Assembly (NCBI RefSeq): GCF_042676145.1
Contig: NZ_JBHTJW010000002.1
Location: 992,001-1,056,000 of the forward strand
Direction: 5' to 3'
DNA: 64,000 nucleotides
Source: Methylophilus glucosoxydans
GTDB lineage: Bacteria; Pseudomonadota; Gammaproteobacteria; Burkholderiales; Methylophilaceae
The notes beneath the pieces are model-generated. The model saw only the letters and a list, made by a program, of their open reading frames with translations. It was not told the DNA's origin and searched no databases. This document shows positions 7,533 through 15,804 of the stretch, piece after piece (positions within the stretch are counted from its first letter, which is position 1; each line of letters opens with the position of its first letter). A program made the translations under genes and the position numbers.

Positions 7533-10500
7533 TTAATGCTTGATCGCGTCCAGCGTTAGCTTGGTTGGTACCAAAGCGCGCTCTGCTTTTGCGGCCACTG
7601 GCGGTGCGAGGGCGATGCGATCCTGGCTTAGGCCTGCGGCCAGCAATTGCTGCTGAATTGCGTTTGCCCGTGATTTGGCTAAGGCCTGTAAGTCCGCTTC
7701 TGAAACCGGGATACTGGTCGTCAAGGTCTCTTGTGCCTGTTCATAAAATCCGGCCGGTGTTTTTTCCAGCTTTGAAGCAAGCCGCTTTAGCAGGCCTTTG
7801 TTGGTTAAGCGGTCATGCAAGGCCTTGAGCGCAGATTGCACTTTGGGGTTGTTGAGGTCTATCGGTCCGGGTGTCTGGTCTGCCTTCAGTACGATGCCCA
7901 TTTCCGCAGCCACTTGCTTACGCAGGCTGCTTTCCTGCAGGGCGCGCGTATCTGCAGCGATATCGTAAGCAGGCACCACCCCCAGCTTCAATTGCTGGCG
8001 TTTGTTAAGTGCGCTGCTCACTGCCTGCAGTTTTTCCTGCTCAGGCGGGGATAAAGCCGCCGTTCCGGGATCAAACACAATGGCCTCCAGCTTTTCACTG
8101 CTGCCAAACAGCTTGCCCAAGGCGCTAAATGGCGCTGTTACGATTTTGGTCAGGATATTGGTAAAGGCTTTCCAGACAATCCCGCCTATGCTGAACTTGG
8201 GGTCATCCAGGCTGCCACTGACTGGCAGGTCGAGGTCAATGACGCCATTGCTGTCTTCAAGAATGGCAATCGCCAGATCCAGGGGCAGGTTGGCGGCATC
8301 CTTGCTGTCTACGCGCTCGCCCAAGGTCAGTTTGTGAATAACGAATTTGTTTTCTCCGGCCAGCTTGCGCTGCTTGATCTTGTATTCGAGATCGACAGAC
8401 AGCTTGCCTGAGGTGATCTTGCGCCCGGCAAATTTGCCGGAATAGGGGGTTAGCCGGTTCATTTCTAGATTGGTGAACGCCAGTTTAAGGTCGGTAAATT
8501 CGCCGGTGTTAAATGGCTGCAAGCTGCCACGGATGCGGGCAGCGCCATAGTCATCCACCTTGCCATCCATCTCCACCTGAGCTGTAGAGGAAGGATTGCT
8601 CGAAATGCCGTTAATCACTCCGCTCAGATTGTTAATATGCGTGCCAAACGGTTGCGGCAATGACAAATCGGCAAAGTCCAGTTCGGCATTGTTGATTCGC
8701 ACACTGTCTATATTGACCGGAAAATCACTCTGTTTACTTGCGTTTGCCACCGTGGGTGCTGCGCTTGTACTGGTCGATGTTGTTGCATTGCTTGCAGGCG
8801 GATGGTCAGAAGCGGGCGCAGTACGCATGAGCTTGCTTACGTTCAGGCTGCGATCGGCAGCAATCATAAACTTGGTCTGCGGTTGGTTCACACTCAAGGT
8901 GTCGATTTGCAATTTGTTCGGTGCCACTGATAGCGATACACCGTCTGCCTGTAAGGTTTGCCAGCGCAAGAATGGTTGCTGGCTTTCTTCCTCAATAATC
9001 GAGAGCTGGTTGACGGTGAAGCCGCCATCAAAGCGGGTTGAGCCTTGCGTGGATTGTTGTAACCTGCCTTCTAAACCGACTGCGCCATCTTCCAGTTTGA
9101 GTAAGGCGACTTGTGCTAGGTAGGGCGCAAAGGGTTTTAAAGATAACTGACCGAGCTGTGTTTGCAGGTCTGCTTTAAACGGGGCCGCCGCGATCTTGCC
9201 TTGCAGATTCAATTGGCCGCCTTGTTTGACCTTGAAGCCAGCCTTGACCGGGAGCCAGCGTGTCAGATTCTGGGTCAAGTCAGTCAGCGAGAGTTGACCA
9301 TCGGTCACATCCAGGATCATGGGGCTTGAGGTCGATTGATCCTCAATATGCACCTCAGCCTGCTGCAAGGCTAGCTGTTTGAGACTATAGGTCCATACAG
9401 TTTTCTGCGTTGTCGCGGTATGTGAAGTCGCCGTATTCTTGGGGGCTTCTGCCGAGGGTATTGCAAGCAGTGTTTGCCAGTTCAAGCGCTGGTCGGCCTG
9501 GCGAATCACCGAGGTTTTCAGACCGCTTAACTGGATCGCCGCGACCTCAGCTTTTTGTTGCGCCAGCGCCAGATGTACTTTGCCTACCGATAGCTTGCCG
9601 AGTTGTGCCAGCGTTTGTTTATCCGATTGCAGCGCGAGTTGGCTGGCATCCAGTTGCATGTTGCTGAGCGTCAGGTCTTCAGCATGATCCAAGGCCAATT
9701 GCAGATTCATGTCGCCTACCGTTGCCTGCAGCGGTTTGGCAAATTGGTGGTTGGTATAGGTCAGGTGCCAGTGCGCGAGAGCTATTTCGTCAATGCTCAA
9801 ATGGAACGGCTTGCTTTCAGTTGTTTGAGCTGTTTGCTCGGCTGTGTGTTGGGTGGTTGACGTATTTTTTGCGACGGCTGGTTCGAAGCTCTGTTGCCAA
9901 TCCAGCAAGCCAGAGGCAAGTTGCGTGGCAGATAATTGTCCCTGATTGAGATGGACGAGCCCGATCTTCGCACGACGGTCAGCCAGGTTGAAACTGGCGT
10001 GTTCCAGTGCCAGTTCGGGCAGGCTGAGCAAGGTTTGCTGGCCATGCTGTACCTGCGCCTGTTGCAGATGAACATCCAGATTTTCAAACTGAAGCTGTGC
10101 TTGTTTATCCAGCGTGAAACTGAGACTGGGCAGTGACAGCTGGCTGCTGGCCATTGAGACGACCGCTTGCGGCTTTTGTAGCTTGAGCTGATTCAGGGTC
10201 ATGTCGATACCATGACCCTGCAGGCTGAGTTGCGCAGCAGGGAGTAGCGTCAGCTGTTTGGTGGTAACCGTGAATGAGGCCCAGGTAAGTTTGTCCGCTG
10301 GCGCCATTGTCGCCCCCAAGTCCTCAATGCGTAGCTGGACATCACTGAGCTGCAGTTTTGGTTGTTGCTGATGCATGGAAAATGCATAGTTCAACTGACC
10401 AGAAAAAGCGCCGGTCTCAACTTTAACGGGCAGCGCCGCTGTGTTGACCCACTGCATCACCTTGGCAATTTGTAACGCCTCAATCGCCAGTTGCCCTTGC

Positions 10501-11201
10501 GATGCGAGGGGATTGACGCCGAAATTACCTTTCCACTTCACGGTGCCGCCCTGATAGGGCAGTTTTGCCGCGATCAGGTAGTCGCCGCGGTCTTGGGGCA
10601 GGGTAGAAAAGCCTTCCAGTTCAAAATCCAGCGGCTTGAGGGAGGCGCGCAAAGGCTGGTCGTGCTGTGCATCCAGGTATTCAATATTGCCCTGGCTCAG
10701 GATGATTTTTTCAATGATGACTCGGGGCAGGTCCTGATCTGGCGGCGAGGGATTTTCATTGAGTTTGGCGATCAGGTCTGCCCAGTTGAGTTTACCTTGT
10801 TTGGAGACCATCACATTCACATGCGGGCCTGTCAACTGGATCTGCTTGAGCTTCCATGCCCATTTAAACAGCCCGCTGGCGTCAAGATCGACTACCAGTC
10901 GGTCAAACGCAGCCAGGGGCGCGCCTTGCTGATCAGTCAGTGAGAGTTTTTCGATGGTGGTGGTCAGGCTGAAGGGGTCAAACGTGACCTTGTCGACGCT
11001 AGCTTTGCTGGCCAGCTGTGTTTCGGCAACCCAGGGCAACAGCCATTTGGCCAGCGGGTTCACAGCCAGCCAGGCAAACAGCAGGTAAAAAACCACCAGT
11101 CCGGCGACGATCCTCAACGGTACTGATAATGCGATTTGCGCCAGTCGGCCCGAATGAGACAGGCGAAAACGAGAAGAATAGGAACGCAAGCGATTGAGCA
11201 T
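7533..11201 (-). CDS. Giant AsmA-like envelope protein (DUF748)
   Basis: A 1222-aa protein with one N-terminal membrane anchor (about residues 25-50). Then comes a very long beta-rich periplasmic region with repeated 'I..I.L....' strands, and low-complexity Thr/Ser/Ala linkers near residues 440-460, 590-610 and 795-820. The DUF748 part appears near residues 830-1010 ('VNIDSVRINNAELDFADLS', then 'LTPYSGKFAGRKITSGKLSVDLEYKIKQ'). The C-terminal 120 residues resemble an OmpA-like ending ('SRANAIQQQLLAAGLSQDRIAL'). AsmA-like proteins are thought to bridge the inner and outer membranes for lipid movement; that role here is inferred. It stands alone, convergent with the M50 gene and divergent from corC. 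Confidence 0.88.
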   Translation of the reverse strand: MLNRLRSYSSRFRLSHSGRLAQIALSVPLRIVAGLVVFYLLFAWLAVNPLAKWLLPWVAETQLASKASVDKVTFDPFSLTTTIEKLSLTDQQGAPLAAFDRLVVDLDASGLFKWAWKLKQIQLTGPHVNVMVSKQGKLNWADLIAKLNENPSPPDQDLPRVIIEKIILSQGNIEYLDAQHDQPLRASLKPLDFELEGFSTLPQDRGDYLIAAKLPYQGGTVKWKGNFGVNPLASQGQLAIEALQIAKVMQWVNTAALPVKVETGAFSGQLNYAFSMHQQQPKLQLSDVQLRIEDLGATMAPADKLTWASFTVTTKQLTLLPAAQLSLQGHGIDMTLNQLKLQKPQAVVSMASSQLSLPSLSFTLDKQAQLQFENLDVHLQQAQVQHGQQTLLSLPELALEHASFNLADRRAKIGLVHLNQGQLSATQLASGLLDWQQSFEPAVAKNTSTTQHTAEQTAQTTESKPFHLSIDEIALAHWHLTYTNHQFAKPLQATVGDMNLQLALDHAEDLTLSNMQLDASQLALQSDKQTLAQLGKLSVGKVHLALAQQKAEVAAIQLSGLKTSVIRQADQRLNWQTLLAIPSAEAPKNTATSHTATTQKTVWTYSLKQLALQQAEVHIEDQSTSSPMILDVTDGQLSLTDLTQNLTRWLPVKAGFKVKQGGQLNLQGKIAAAPFKADLQTQLGQLSLKPFAPYLAQVALLKLEDGAVGLEGRLQQSTQGSTRFDGGFTVNQLSIIEEESQQPFLRWQTLQADGVSLSVAPNKLQIDTLSVNQPQTKFMIAADRSLNVSKLMRTAPASDHPPASNATTSTSTSAAPTVANASKQSDFPVNIDSVRINNAELDFADLSLPQPFGTHINNLSGVINGISSNPSSTAQVEMDGKVDDYGAARIRGSLQPFNTGEFTDLKLAFTNLEMNRLTPYSGKFAGRKITSGKLSVDLEYKIKQRKLAGENKFVIHKLTLGERVDSKDAANLPLDLAIAILEDSNGVIDLDLPVSGSLDDPKFSIGGIVWKAFTNILTKIVTAPFSALGKLFGSSEKLEAIVFDPGTAALSPPEQEKLQAVSSALNKRQQLKLGVVPAYDIAADTRALQESSLRKQVAAEMGIVLKADQTPGPIDLNNPKVQSALKALHDRLTNKGLLKRLASKLEKTPAGFYEQAQETLTTSIPVSEADLQALAKSRANAIQQQLLAAGLSQDRIALAPPVAAKAERALVPTKLTLDAIKH

Positions 11202-11366
11202 AGGCGATAATTTAGCAGAATTTAAATGTTTATAGCGTGATCGCGACTGGCCTGGGCAAATCTTGCGCCAAATCAGAGGGCTGGTGAGGTGAAGGTGACA
11301 TGGTCATCTGTTTTCATGTATGCTTAAGTCATCTCGTTATACAGGATGCTGTTTTCAGCAGTAAAT

Positions 11367-12227
11367 ATGGCTTCGGAGCCGGATAAGTTATCTCATAAAC
11401 CCTCTCTTTTAGAACGATTAAGTCATTTTCTGCTGCGTGAGCCAGAAGATCGAGAGCAGCTTGTTGAATTGCTGCATGGCGCTTATGAAAACCACCTGAT
11501 GGATGGCGATTCACTGGCCATGATCGAAGGTGTTTTGCAAGTCAGTGAAATGCAAGTGCGCGACATCATGATTCCGCGTTCGCAAATGGATGTGATTGAT
11601 ATCGCTCAACCGCCAGACAGTTTCCTGCCGTTTGTGATTGAAACGGCACACTCCCGCTTCCCCGTGATTGAAGACAACAAGAATGATGTGATCGGCATCC
11701 TGCTGGCCAAAGACCTGCTTCGTTACTATGCAAACGAGTCGTTTGAACTGCGCGACATGTTGCGTCCGGCCGTGTTTATCCCCGAATCCAAGCGCCTGAA
11801 TGTATTGCTCAAGGAGTTTCGCAGCAATCGCAATCATATTGCCATTGTGGTGGATGAATACGGCGGTGTGGCGGGCATGGTGACCATTGAAGACGTGCTG
11901 GAGCAGATTGTTGGGGATATTGAAGACGAATATGATGATGACGAAGGCGAGGGCAATATTATCCAGCAGGCGCCGGGTAAATACCGTGTCAAAGCCTTGA
12001 CTGAAATCCCTGAGTTTAATGAAGCCATTGGCACCACGTTTAGTGACGAAGAGTTTTCAACCGTGGGTGGGCTGGTGGTCAACCATTTTGGTCATTTGCC
12101 CAAGCGCGGCGAGCATATCCGCATTCAAAACCTGAGTGTGACCGTGGTGCATGCTGACAGCCGTCGTGTCCATGTGTTATTGGTAGAGCTATTGCCAGAA
12201 GAAGCCTATCCTATTGAGTCGGTCTAG
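11367..12227 (+). CDS. corC: CorC/HlyC-type CBS-domain protein
   Basis: A protein of about 286 aa. A short N-terminal 'SLLERLSHFLLREPEDREQLVELLH' precedes the CBS pair (about residues 60-190: 'VRDIMIPRSQMDVI', 'SRFPVIEDNKNDVIGILLAKDLL', 'NHIAIVVDEYGGVAGMVTIEDVLEQIVG'). A C-terminal CorC_HlyC domain follows ('GKYRVKALTEIPEFNEAIG'). This soluble form is linked to magnesium/cobalt efflux in gammaproteobacteria; the biochemical function is not firmly known. Two ATGs are possible (11346 and 11367), neither with a good ribosome site; the second gives the usual family N-terminus. In many relatives corC sits with ybeY and lnt, but here it stands alone. Confidence 0.9.
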   Translation: MASEPDKLSHKPSLLERLSHFLLREPEDREQLVELLHGAYENHLMDGDSLAMIEGVLQVSEMQVRDIMIPRSQMDVIDIAQPPDSFLPFVIETAHSRFPVIEDNKNDVIGILLAKDLLRYYANESFELRDMLRPAVFIPESKRLNVLLKEFRSNRNHIAIVVDEYGGVAGMVTIEDVLEQIVGDIEDEYDDDEGEGNIIQQAPGKYRVKALTEIPEFNEAIGTTFSDEEFSTVGGLVVNHFGHLPKRGEHIRIQNLSVTVVHADSRRVHVLLVELLPEEAYPIESV

Positions 12228-12319
12228 ACCACAGCGCCGCCGCCAGCCTATGCGTAGCGGCTGCAAATGGAACCTAATGATCGTTTTGATTGCCTGAGTG
12301 TTTGAACATAAGGAGAGTG

Positions 12320-12733
12320 ATGATGAGAGCACAAACTTGGTTGCACGGGGTGTTGGCAGTTGGATTGTTATCAGTGAGCAGTGCATTATGGGCAGGGGCG
12401 ACGCCAGGGACCGCTACAACTGGAGCGATTCCAGAAGACGAGCAGGCCTTTGTGGATAAAGTCGGCAAGATGAGCCGGGCCGAATTGATTGCATTGCTGG
12501 GCGAACCTGCCCGCGCAGAAGATGTGAAGCTCAAGGATAGTGGACGGGTGGTTGCCTCTATCTGGCATTATCACAACATCAACAAGGATGCGAAGGGGGC
12601 TTACTACCCAACGACCGAGCTGGATATTGTGGAAGACCAGGTCAGCGTGGTGGTGTTTTTGAATAATGATGGGTCTGACGCCAGCAGTGGTCAAACCTAC
12701 GAAGTGCCCAATCCCAATCCGGCAGGCATTTAA
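12320..12733 (+). CDS. Exported protein of unknown function
   Basis: A 137-aa protein not recognised as a named family. The start is one of two adjacent ATGs (12320 or 12323) behind a strong AGGAG at 12311-12315. A signal peptide follows (LHGVLAVGLLSVSSALWAGA). The mature part contains 'DKVGKMSRAELIALLGEPARAEDVKLKDSGRVVASIWHY', which recalls the 'LLGEP...' segment of BamE/SmpA-like outer-membrane assembly folds, followed by 'YYPTTELDIVEDQVSVVVFLN'. That likeness is weak. A terminator lies 21 bp after the stop. Confidence 0.75.
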   Translation: MMRAQTWLHGVLAVGLLSVSSALWAGATPGTATTGAIPEDEQAFVDKVGKMSRAELIALLGEPARAEDVKLKDSGRVVASIWHYHNINKDAKGAYYPTTELDIVEDQVSVVVFLNNDGSDASSGQTYEVPNPNPAGI

Positions 12734-12754
12734 TTCTTTATTGCGGGATCAAAC

Positions 12755-12786
12755 ACAAAGGGCGCTCAGGCGCCCTTTGTTTTTTA
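12755..12786 (+). terminator. Rho-independent terminator
   Basis: An 11-bp perfect stem, acaaagggcgc (12755-12765) with gcgccctttgt (12770-12780), is followed by six T. It ends the upstream exported-protein gene and may also serve the converging mscL gene. Confidence 0.9.
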
Positions 12787-12811
12787 ACCCCGATACCCCT
12801 GATTTAATTGA

Positions 12812-13231
12812 TTATTTTTTCAGGCTATCACGGATTTCGCGCAGTAGCACAATATCTTCCGGGGTCGGCGCAGGTGCGGCAGGTGCCGGTTCATCCGCAG
12901 TTTTCAGGTGGTTCATGAATTTCACCATCTGGAAAATAATAAATGCCAGGATAATAAAGTTGAGCACGATGGTCAGAAAGTTGCCGTAGGCCAGCACTGC
13001 ACCCAGTTTTTTGGCTTCTGCCAATGCCAGGTCAGCCGATTGGCCGTTAAGGGGCACATATAAATTGCTGAAATCAAAGCCGCCAAAAATCTTGCCGACC
13101 ACGGGCATGATGACATCATCTACCAGCGAGGCCACAATTTTGCCAAAGGCCCCACCAATAATGACACCGACTGCCAGGTCCATGACATTGCCTTTAAGGG
13201 CGAACTGCTTGAATTCTGAAATGACGCTCAT
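12812..13231 (-). CDS. mscL: Large-conductance mechanosensitive channel MscL
   Basis: A 139-aa inner-membrane channel that opens under osmotic downshock. The N-terminal amphipathic helix and first transmembrane helix are conserved ('SVISEFKQFALKGNVMDLA', 'GVIIGGAFGKIVASLVDDVIMP'). The second helix is 'GNFLTIVLNFIILAFIIFQMVK'. The Ala/Pro-rich linker ends in the cytoplasmic bundle 'EDIVLLREIRDSLKK'. The start at 13231 is chosen because GGGAGA lies 5-6 bases upstream; an upstream extension (MVGEV) would bury that site. It stands as a single gene between a terminator and a MITE-like element. Confidence 0.96.
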   Translation of the reverse strand: MSVISEFKQFALKGNVMDLAVGVIIGGAFGKIVASLVDDVIMPVVGKIFGGFDFSNLYVPLNGQSADLALAEAKKLGAVLAYGNFLTIVLNFIILAFIIFQMVKFMNHLKTADEPAPAAPAPTPEDIVLLREIRDSLKK

Positions 13232-13271
13232 GACTTCTCCCACCATTGTTATTAAAGATTAAGATTGTAAA

Positions 13272-13449
13272 GGGCACTTTTATAAATTCAAGTCGCAAAG
13301 CAAGACGAGGTGCGATTAAAAAAGGAGATGCAGTCTCTGGTTGCGAGGGCAGGATATTTTTTTATAAACAACACCATATGAAGATGTTAGTGGTTTCAAG
13401 AGGCCCCGCGTGAAACGCAGGCTCGCTAATTGAATTTATAGAAGTGCCC
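13272..13449. mobile_element. MITE-like element, 178 bp, with 19-bp terminal inverted repeats
   Basis: The left end GGGCACTTTTATAAATTCA (13272-13290) and the reverse complement of the right end (13431-13449) match at 18 of 19 positions. The element is bracketed by a 4-bp direct repeat TAAA (13268-13271 and 13450-13453), which fits a target-site duplication. No reading frame of note is inside. The geometry suggests a non-autonomous relative of an IS5-like transposon; the parental family is a guess. It fills most of the 344-bp gap between mscL and panC. Confidence 0.7.
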
Positions 13450-13575
13450 TAAAGCGACTATAGGCAATGAGGGATGTGCTTGTCAATGCTTGGGTTAAAC
13501 GCCAGGTGATGGGCCGCTGGTGCGAGAGGCCTGTGATATATTGCCGGAATTGTGTTTTTGTTGGATGAATGATTG

Positions 13576-14430
13576 ATGCAAGTGTGTCACAGTGTGCGCG
13601 AGTTACGCGCTTTTTTAGCCCATCATCCGCAAGCAAAGGTGGGCTTTGTCCCGACGATGGGTAATTTGCATGCAGGACATTGCCAATTAGTGACGCAGGC
13701 CAAGCAGCTCGCGGAGATTGTGGTGGTGAGTATCTTTGTCAATCCCTTGCAGTTTGGGGTGAACGAAGATTTTGGCAGCTATCCACGCACCTTGGCGGCA
13801 GACTGTGAACAGTTGGAAGCGGTAGGGGCGGACGTGGTATTTGCGCCTACCGTCACTGAAATGTACCCGGATTTTGATGGGCAGGATTTGCGGCAAGCCG
13901 TTGTGATACAACCGCCCGCACTGGCCAATGAATTATGCGGGGCCAGCCGGCCCGGGCATTTTGTCGGCGTGGCAACGGTGGTCGCCAAGCTGTTTAATAT
14001 GGTGCAGCCGCAGGTGGCCGTGTTCGGCAAAAAAGATTACCAGCAATTGATGGTGATCCGCGCGCTGGTGCGGCAACTCAATTTTAACGTCGAGATTTTG
14101 GCGGGCGAGACTGTGCGCGAGCCTTCTGGCCTGGCCATGAGTTCTCGCAATGGCTATCTTTCTGCCACAGAAAAAACACAGGCAGCGCAACTTTATCAGC
14201 AACTGCAGCGCATTAAACAGGCGTTGCTGGCAGGCCAGCGGGATTATGCAAGCTTGTGTAAACAGGCGGTGGCTGGGTTAAACCAGCAAGGCTGGCAGGT
14301 CGATTATGTAGACATTCGCAGGCAAACAGACCTGACCTTGCCCGATGCGAATGACCAGGCCTGGGTGGTTCTGGCGGCTGCCAGGCTTGGTGGTACGCGC
14401 CTGATTGATAATTGCGAAGTGAGTCTGTAG
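13576..14430 (+). CDS. panC: Pantoate-beta-alanine ligase
   Basis: A 284-aa enzyme joining pantoate and beta-alanine with ATP, the last step of pantothenate synthesis. The nucleotidyltransferase motif HAGH is at residues 32-35 within 'GFVPTMGNLHAGHCQLV'. Later segments 'FGKKDYQQLMVIRALVRQLN' and 'REPSGLAMSSRNGYLS' supply the ATP- and pantoate-binding residues. The start is the ATG at 13576; a TTG one codon earlier is unneeded. panD follows after 106 bp, so beta-alanine supply and use are neighbours. The MITE-like element ends 126 bp upstream and could influence the promoter. Confidence 0.96.
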   Translation: MQVCHSVRELRAFLAHHPQAKVGFVPTMGNLHAGHCQLVTQAKQLAEIVVVSIFVNPLQFGVNEDFGSYPRTLAADCEQLEAVGADVVFAPTVTEMYPDFDGQDLRQAVVIQPPALANELCGASRPGHFVGVATVVAKLFNMVQPQVAVFGKKDYQQLMVIRALVRQLNFNVEILAGETVREPSGLAMSSRNGYLSATEKTQAAQLYQQLQRIKQALLAGQRDYASLCKQAVAGLNQQGWQVDYVDIRRQTDLTLPDANDQAWVVLAAARLGGTRLIDNCEVSL

Positions 14431-14536
14431 ACCAAATGCGCTGCTTCTAACCATAAATTTATTTTGCGCTAAGCCCTTGATAACTTTATAATTACGTCCT
14501 TTTCCGCGCGAGCGGGTGTTCGAGTTAAGGAACGCA

Positions 14537-14917
14537 ATGCAAAGAACCATGTTGAAATCAAAGCTGCATCGGGTACGTGTGACGCATAGCGAGTTGCACT
14601 ATGAAGGCAGCTGTGCGATTGATGAGGCCTTGCTGGAAGCGGCCAATATTCATGAGTATGAGCAAATCCAGATTTACAACATCAACAATGGTGAGCGTTT
14701 TACTACCTATGCGATTCGTGCCGAGCGCCATTCCGGCGTGATCTCTGTCAATGGCGCGGCGGCCCACAAAGCCGATCCTGACGACTTGATTATTATTGCC
14801 AGCTACTCGCAATATACAGAAGCTGAATTGGCAAATTACCATCCACAACTGGTTTATGTCGATGCGCAGAACCGCATCGTCCAACAGAAAAACCATATTC
14901 CAGCGCAAGCTGCCTGA
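14537..14917 (+). CDS. panD: Aspartate 1-decarboxylase
   Basis: A 126-aa pyruvoyl enzyme that makes beta-alanine from aspartate for PanC. The proenzyme self-cleaves between Gly24 and Ser25 ('LHYEGSCAID'), giving the pyruvoyl group on the alpha chain. Tyr and Asn residues of the active site lie in 'NNGERFTTYAI' and 'ISVNGAAAHKADPDDLIIIASY'. The start at 14537 has AAGGA upstream; an in-frame earlier start at 14516 is not needed. It is followed after 14 bp by rsfS. Confidence 0.96.
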   Translation: MQRTMLKSKLHRVRVTHSELHYEGSCAIDEALLEAANIHEYEQIQIYNINNGERFTTYAIRAERHSGVISVNGAAAHKADPDDLIIIASYSQYTEAELANYHPQLVYVDAQNRIVQQKNHIPAQAA

Positions 14918-14931
14918 ATTTGAAACCCTCT

Positions 14932-15303
14932 ATGCAACCAAATACTTCATTAATGTCTCTTGAAGACATGAAACTGGCCGTTGTTGACGCGCTGGAAGAC
15001 ATCAAAGCCTTTGATATCACGGTGATGGACGTGCGCGACATGACCGCCATGACCAGTTACATGATCGTCGCCAGCGGTAATTCCACCCGCCAATGCAAAG
15101 CCATTGCGGACAATGTGCGCGAAAAGCTCAAAGAAAAAGGCATGGATGCGCGTGGCATTGAAGGCGAAAAAGAAGGTGAATGGGTGCTGGTCGACTTGGG
15201 CGACATTGTCGTGCATGTGATGGTGCCTGCTACACGTGCCTATTACAATATCGAGCAGCTGTGGAGCGAGTCACAGTCTCGCCGCGCCGCCTCGGCCGCC
15301 TGA
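14932..15303 (+). CDS. rsfS: Ribosomal silencing factor RsfS
   Basis: A 123-aa protein that binds ribosomal protein uL14 and blocks subunit joining when nutrients are low. The family pattern is complete: 'LAVVDALEDIKAFDITVMDV', 'MTSYMIVASGNSTRQCKAIADNV' and 'WVLVDLGDIVVHVMVPATRAYYNIEQLW'. Start ATG 14932 is chosen; another ATG (14953) is possible and would remove only the seven leading residues. It is paired with rlmH (31 bp downstream), the usual neighbour in proteobacteria. A nadD gene, often upstream, is replaced here by panD. Confidence 0.95.
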   Translation: MQPNTSLMSLEDMKLAVVDALEDIKAFDITVMDVRDMTAMTSYMIVASGNSTRQCKAIADNVREKLKEKGMDARGIEGEKEGEWVLVDLGDIVVHVMVPATRAYYNIEQLWSESQSRRAASAA

Positions 15304-15334
15304 TTCTGACGCAAGGTCATTCTTTTTATCCCGC

Positions 15335-15802
15335 ATGAAACTCAATATCATCTCGGTCGGCCACAAAATGCCCGACTGGGTGGAGTCTGCCTGCGCGGAA
15401 TACCTTAAGCGCATGCCGCGCGAACTTGAGACGCGCATCATTGAAATTAAGCCTGACAAGCGCGCTTCGGGTAAAAACAGTGAAGCGGTCCAAGAAGCTG
15501 AAGCCAAGCGCATTCTCGACGTAGTCGGTAAAGACTATCTGGTGGCACTGGATGAGCGTGGGCAGGCTGTCACCACCTTGCAACTGGCCGATAAACTCAA
15601 ATCCTGGCAGGAAATGGGGCGCGATGTGGCTTTGGTCATAGGCGGTGCTGACGGTTTGCATCCGCAATTGAAAACTCAGGCGCAATGGTTATTTAGTCTA
15701 TCCAAGCTCACGATGCCGCATGGCATGGTCAGAGTGATGCTGACCGAGCAACTTTATCGTGCGCATACGGTTCTAAGCAATCATCCTTACCACCGAGAAT
15801 AA
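15335..15802 (+). CDS. rlmH: 23S rRNA (pseudouridine-1915-N3)-methyltransferase RlmH
   Basis: A 155-aa SPOUT methyltransferase acting on the 70S ribosome at position 1915 of helix 69. The length is exactly that of the family. 'MKLNIISVGHKMPDWVESAC' opens the protein. 'LDERGQAVTT', 'VALVIGGADGLHP' and 'LSKLTMPHGMVRVMLTEQLYRA' form the trefoil-knot AdoMet site, ending in 'NHPYHRE'. The internal start at 15335 is chosen because the longer frame would run into rsfS coding sequence. phrB begins 2 bp after its stop. Confidence 0.97.
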   Translation: MKLNIISVGHKMPDWVESACAEYLKRMPRELETRIIEIKPDKRASGKNSEAVQEAEAKRILDVVGKDYLVALDERGQAVTTLQLADKLKSWQEMGRDVALVIGGADGLHPQLKTQAQWLFSLSKLTMPHGMVRVMLTEQLYRAHTVLSNHPYHRE

Positions 15803-15804
15803 GA

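Noticed and set aside
13436..13636. Small minus-strand reading frame before panC
   Set aside because: It overlaps the panC start, the MITE end and has no ribosome site or family likeness.
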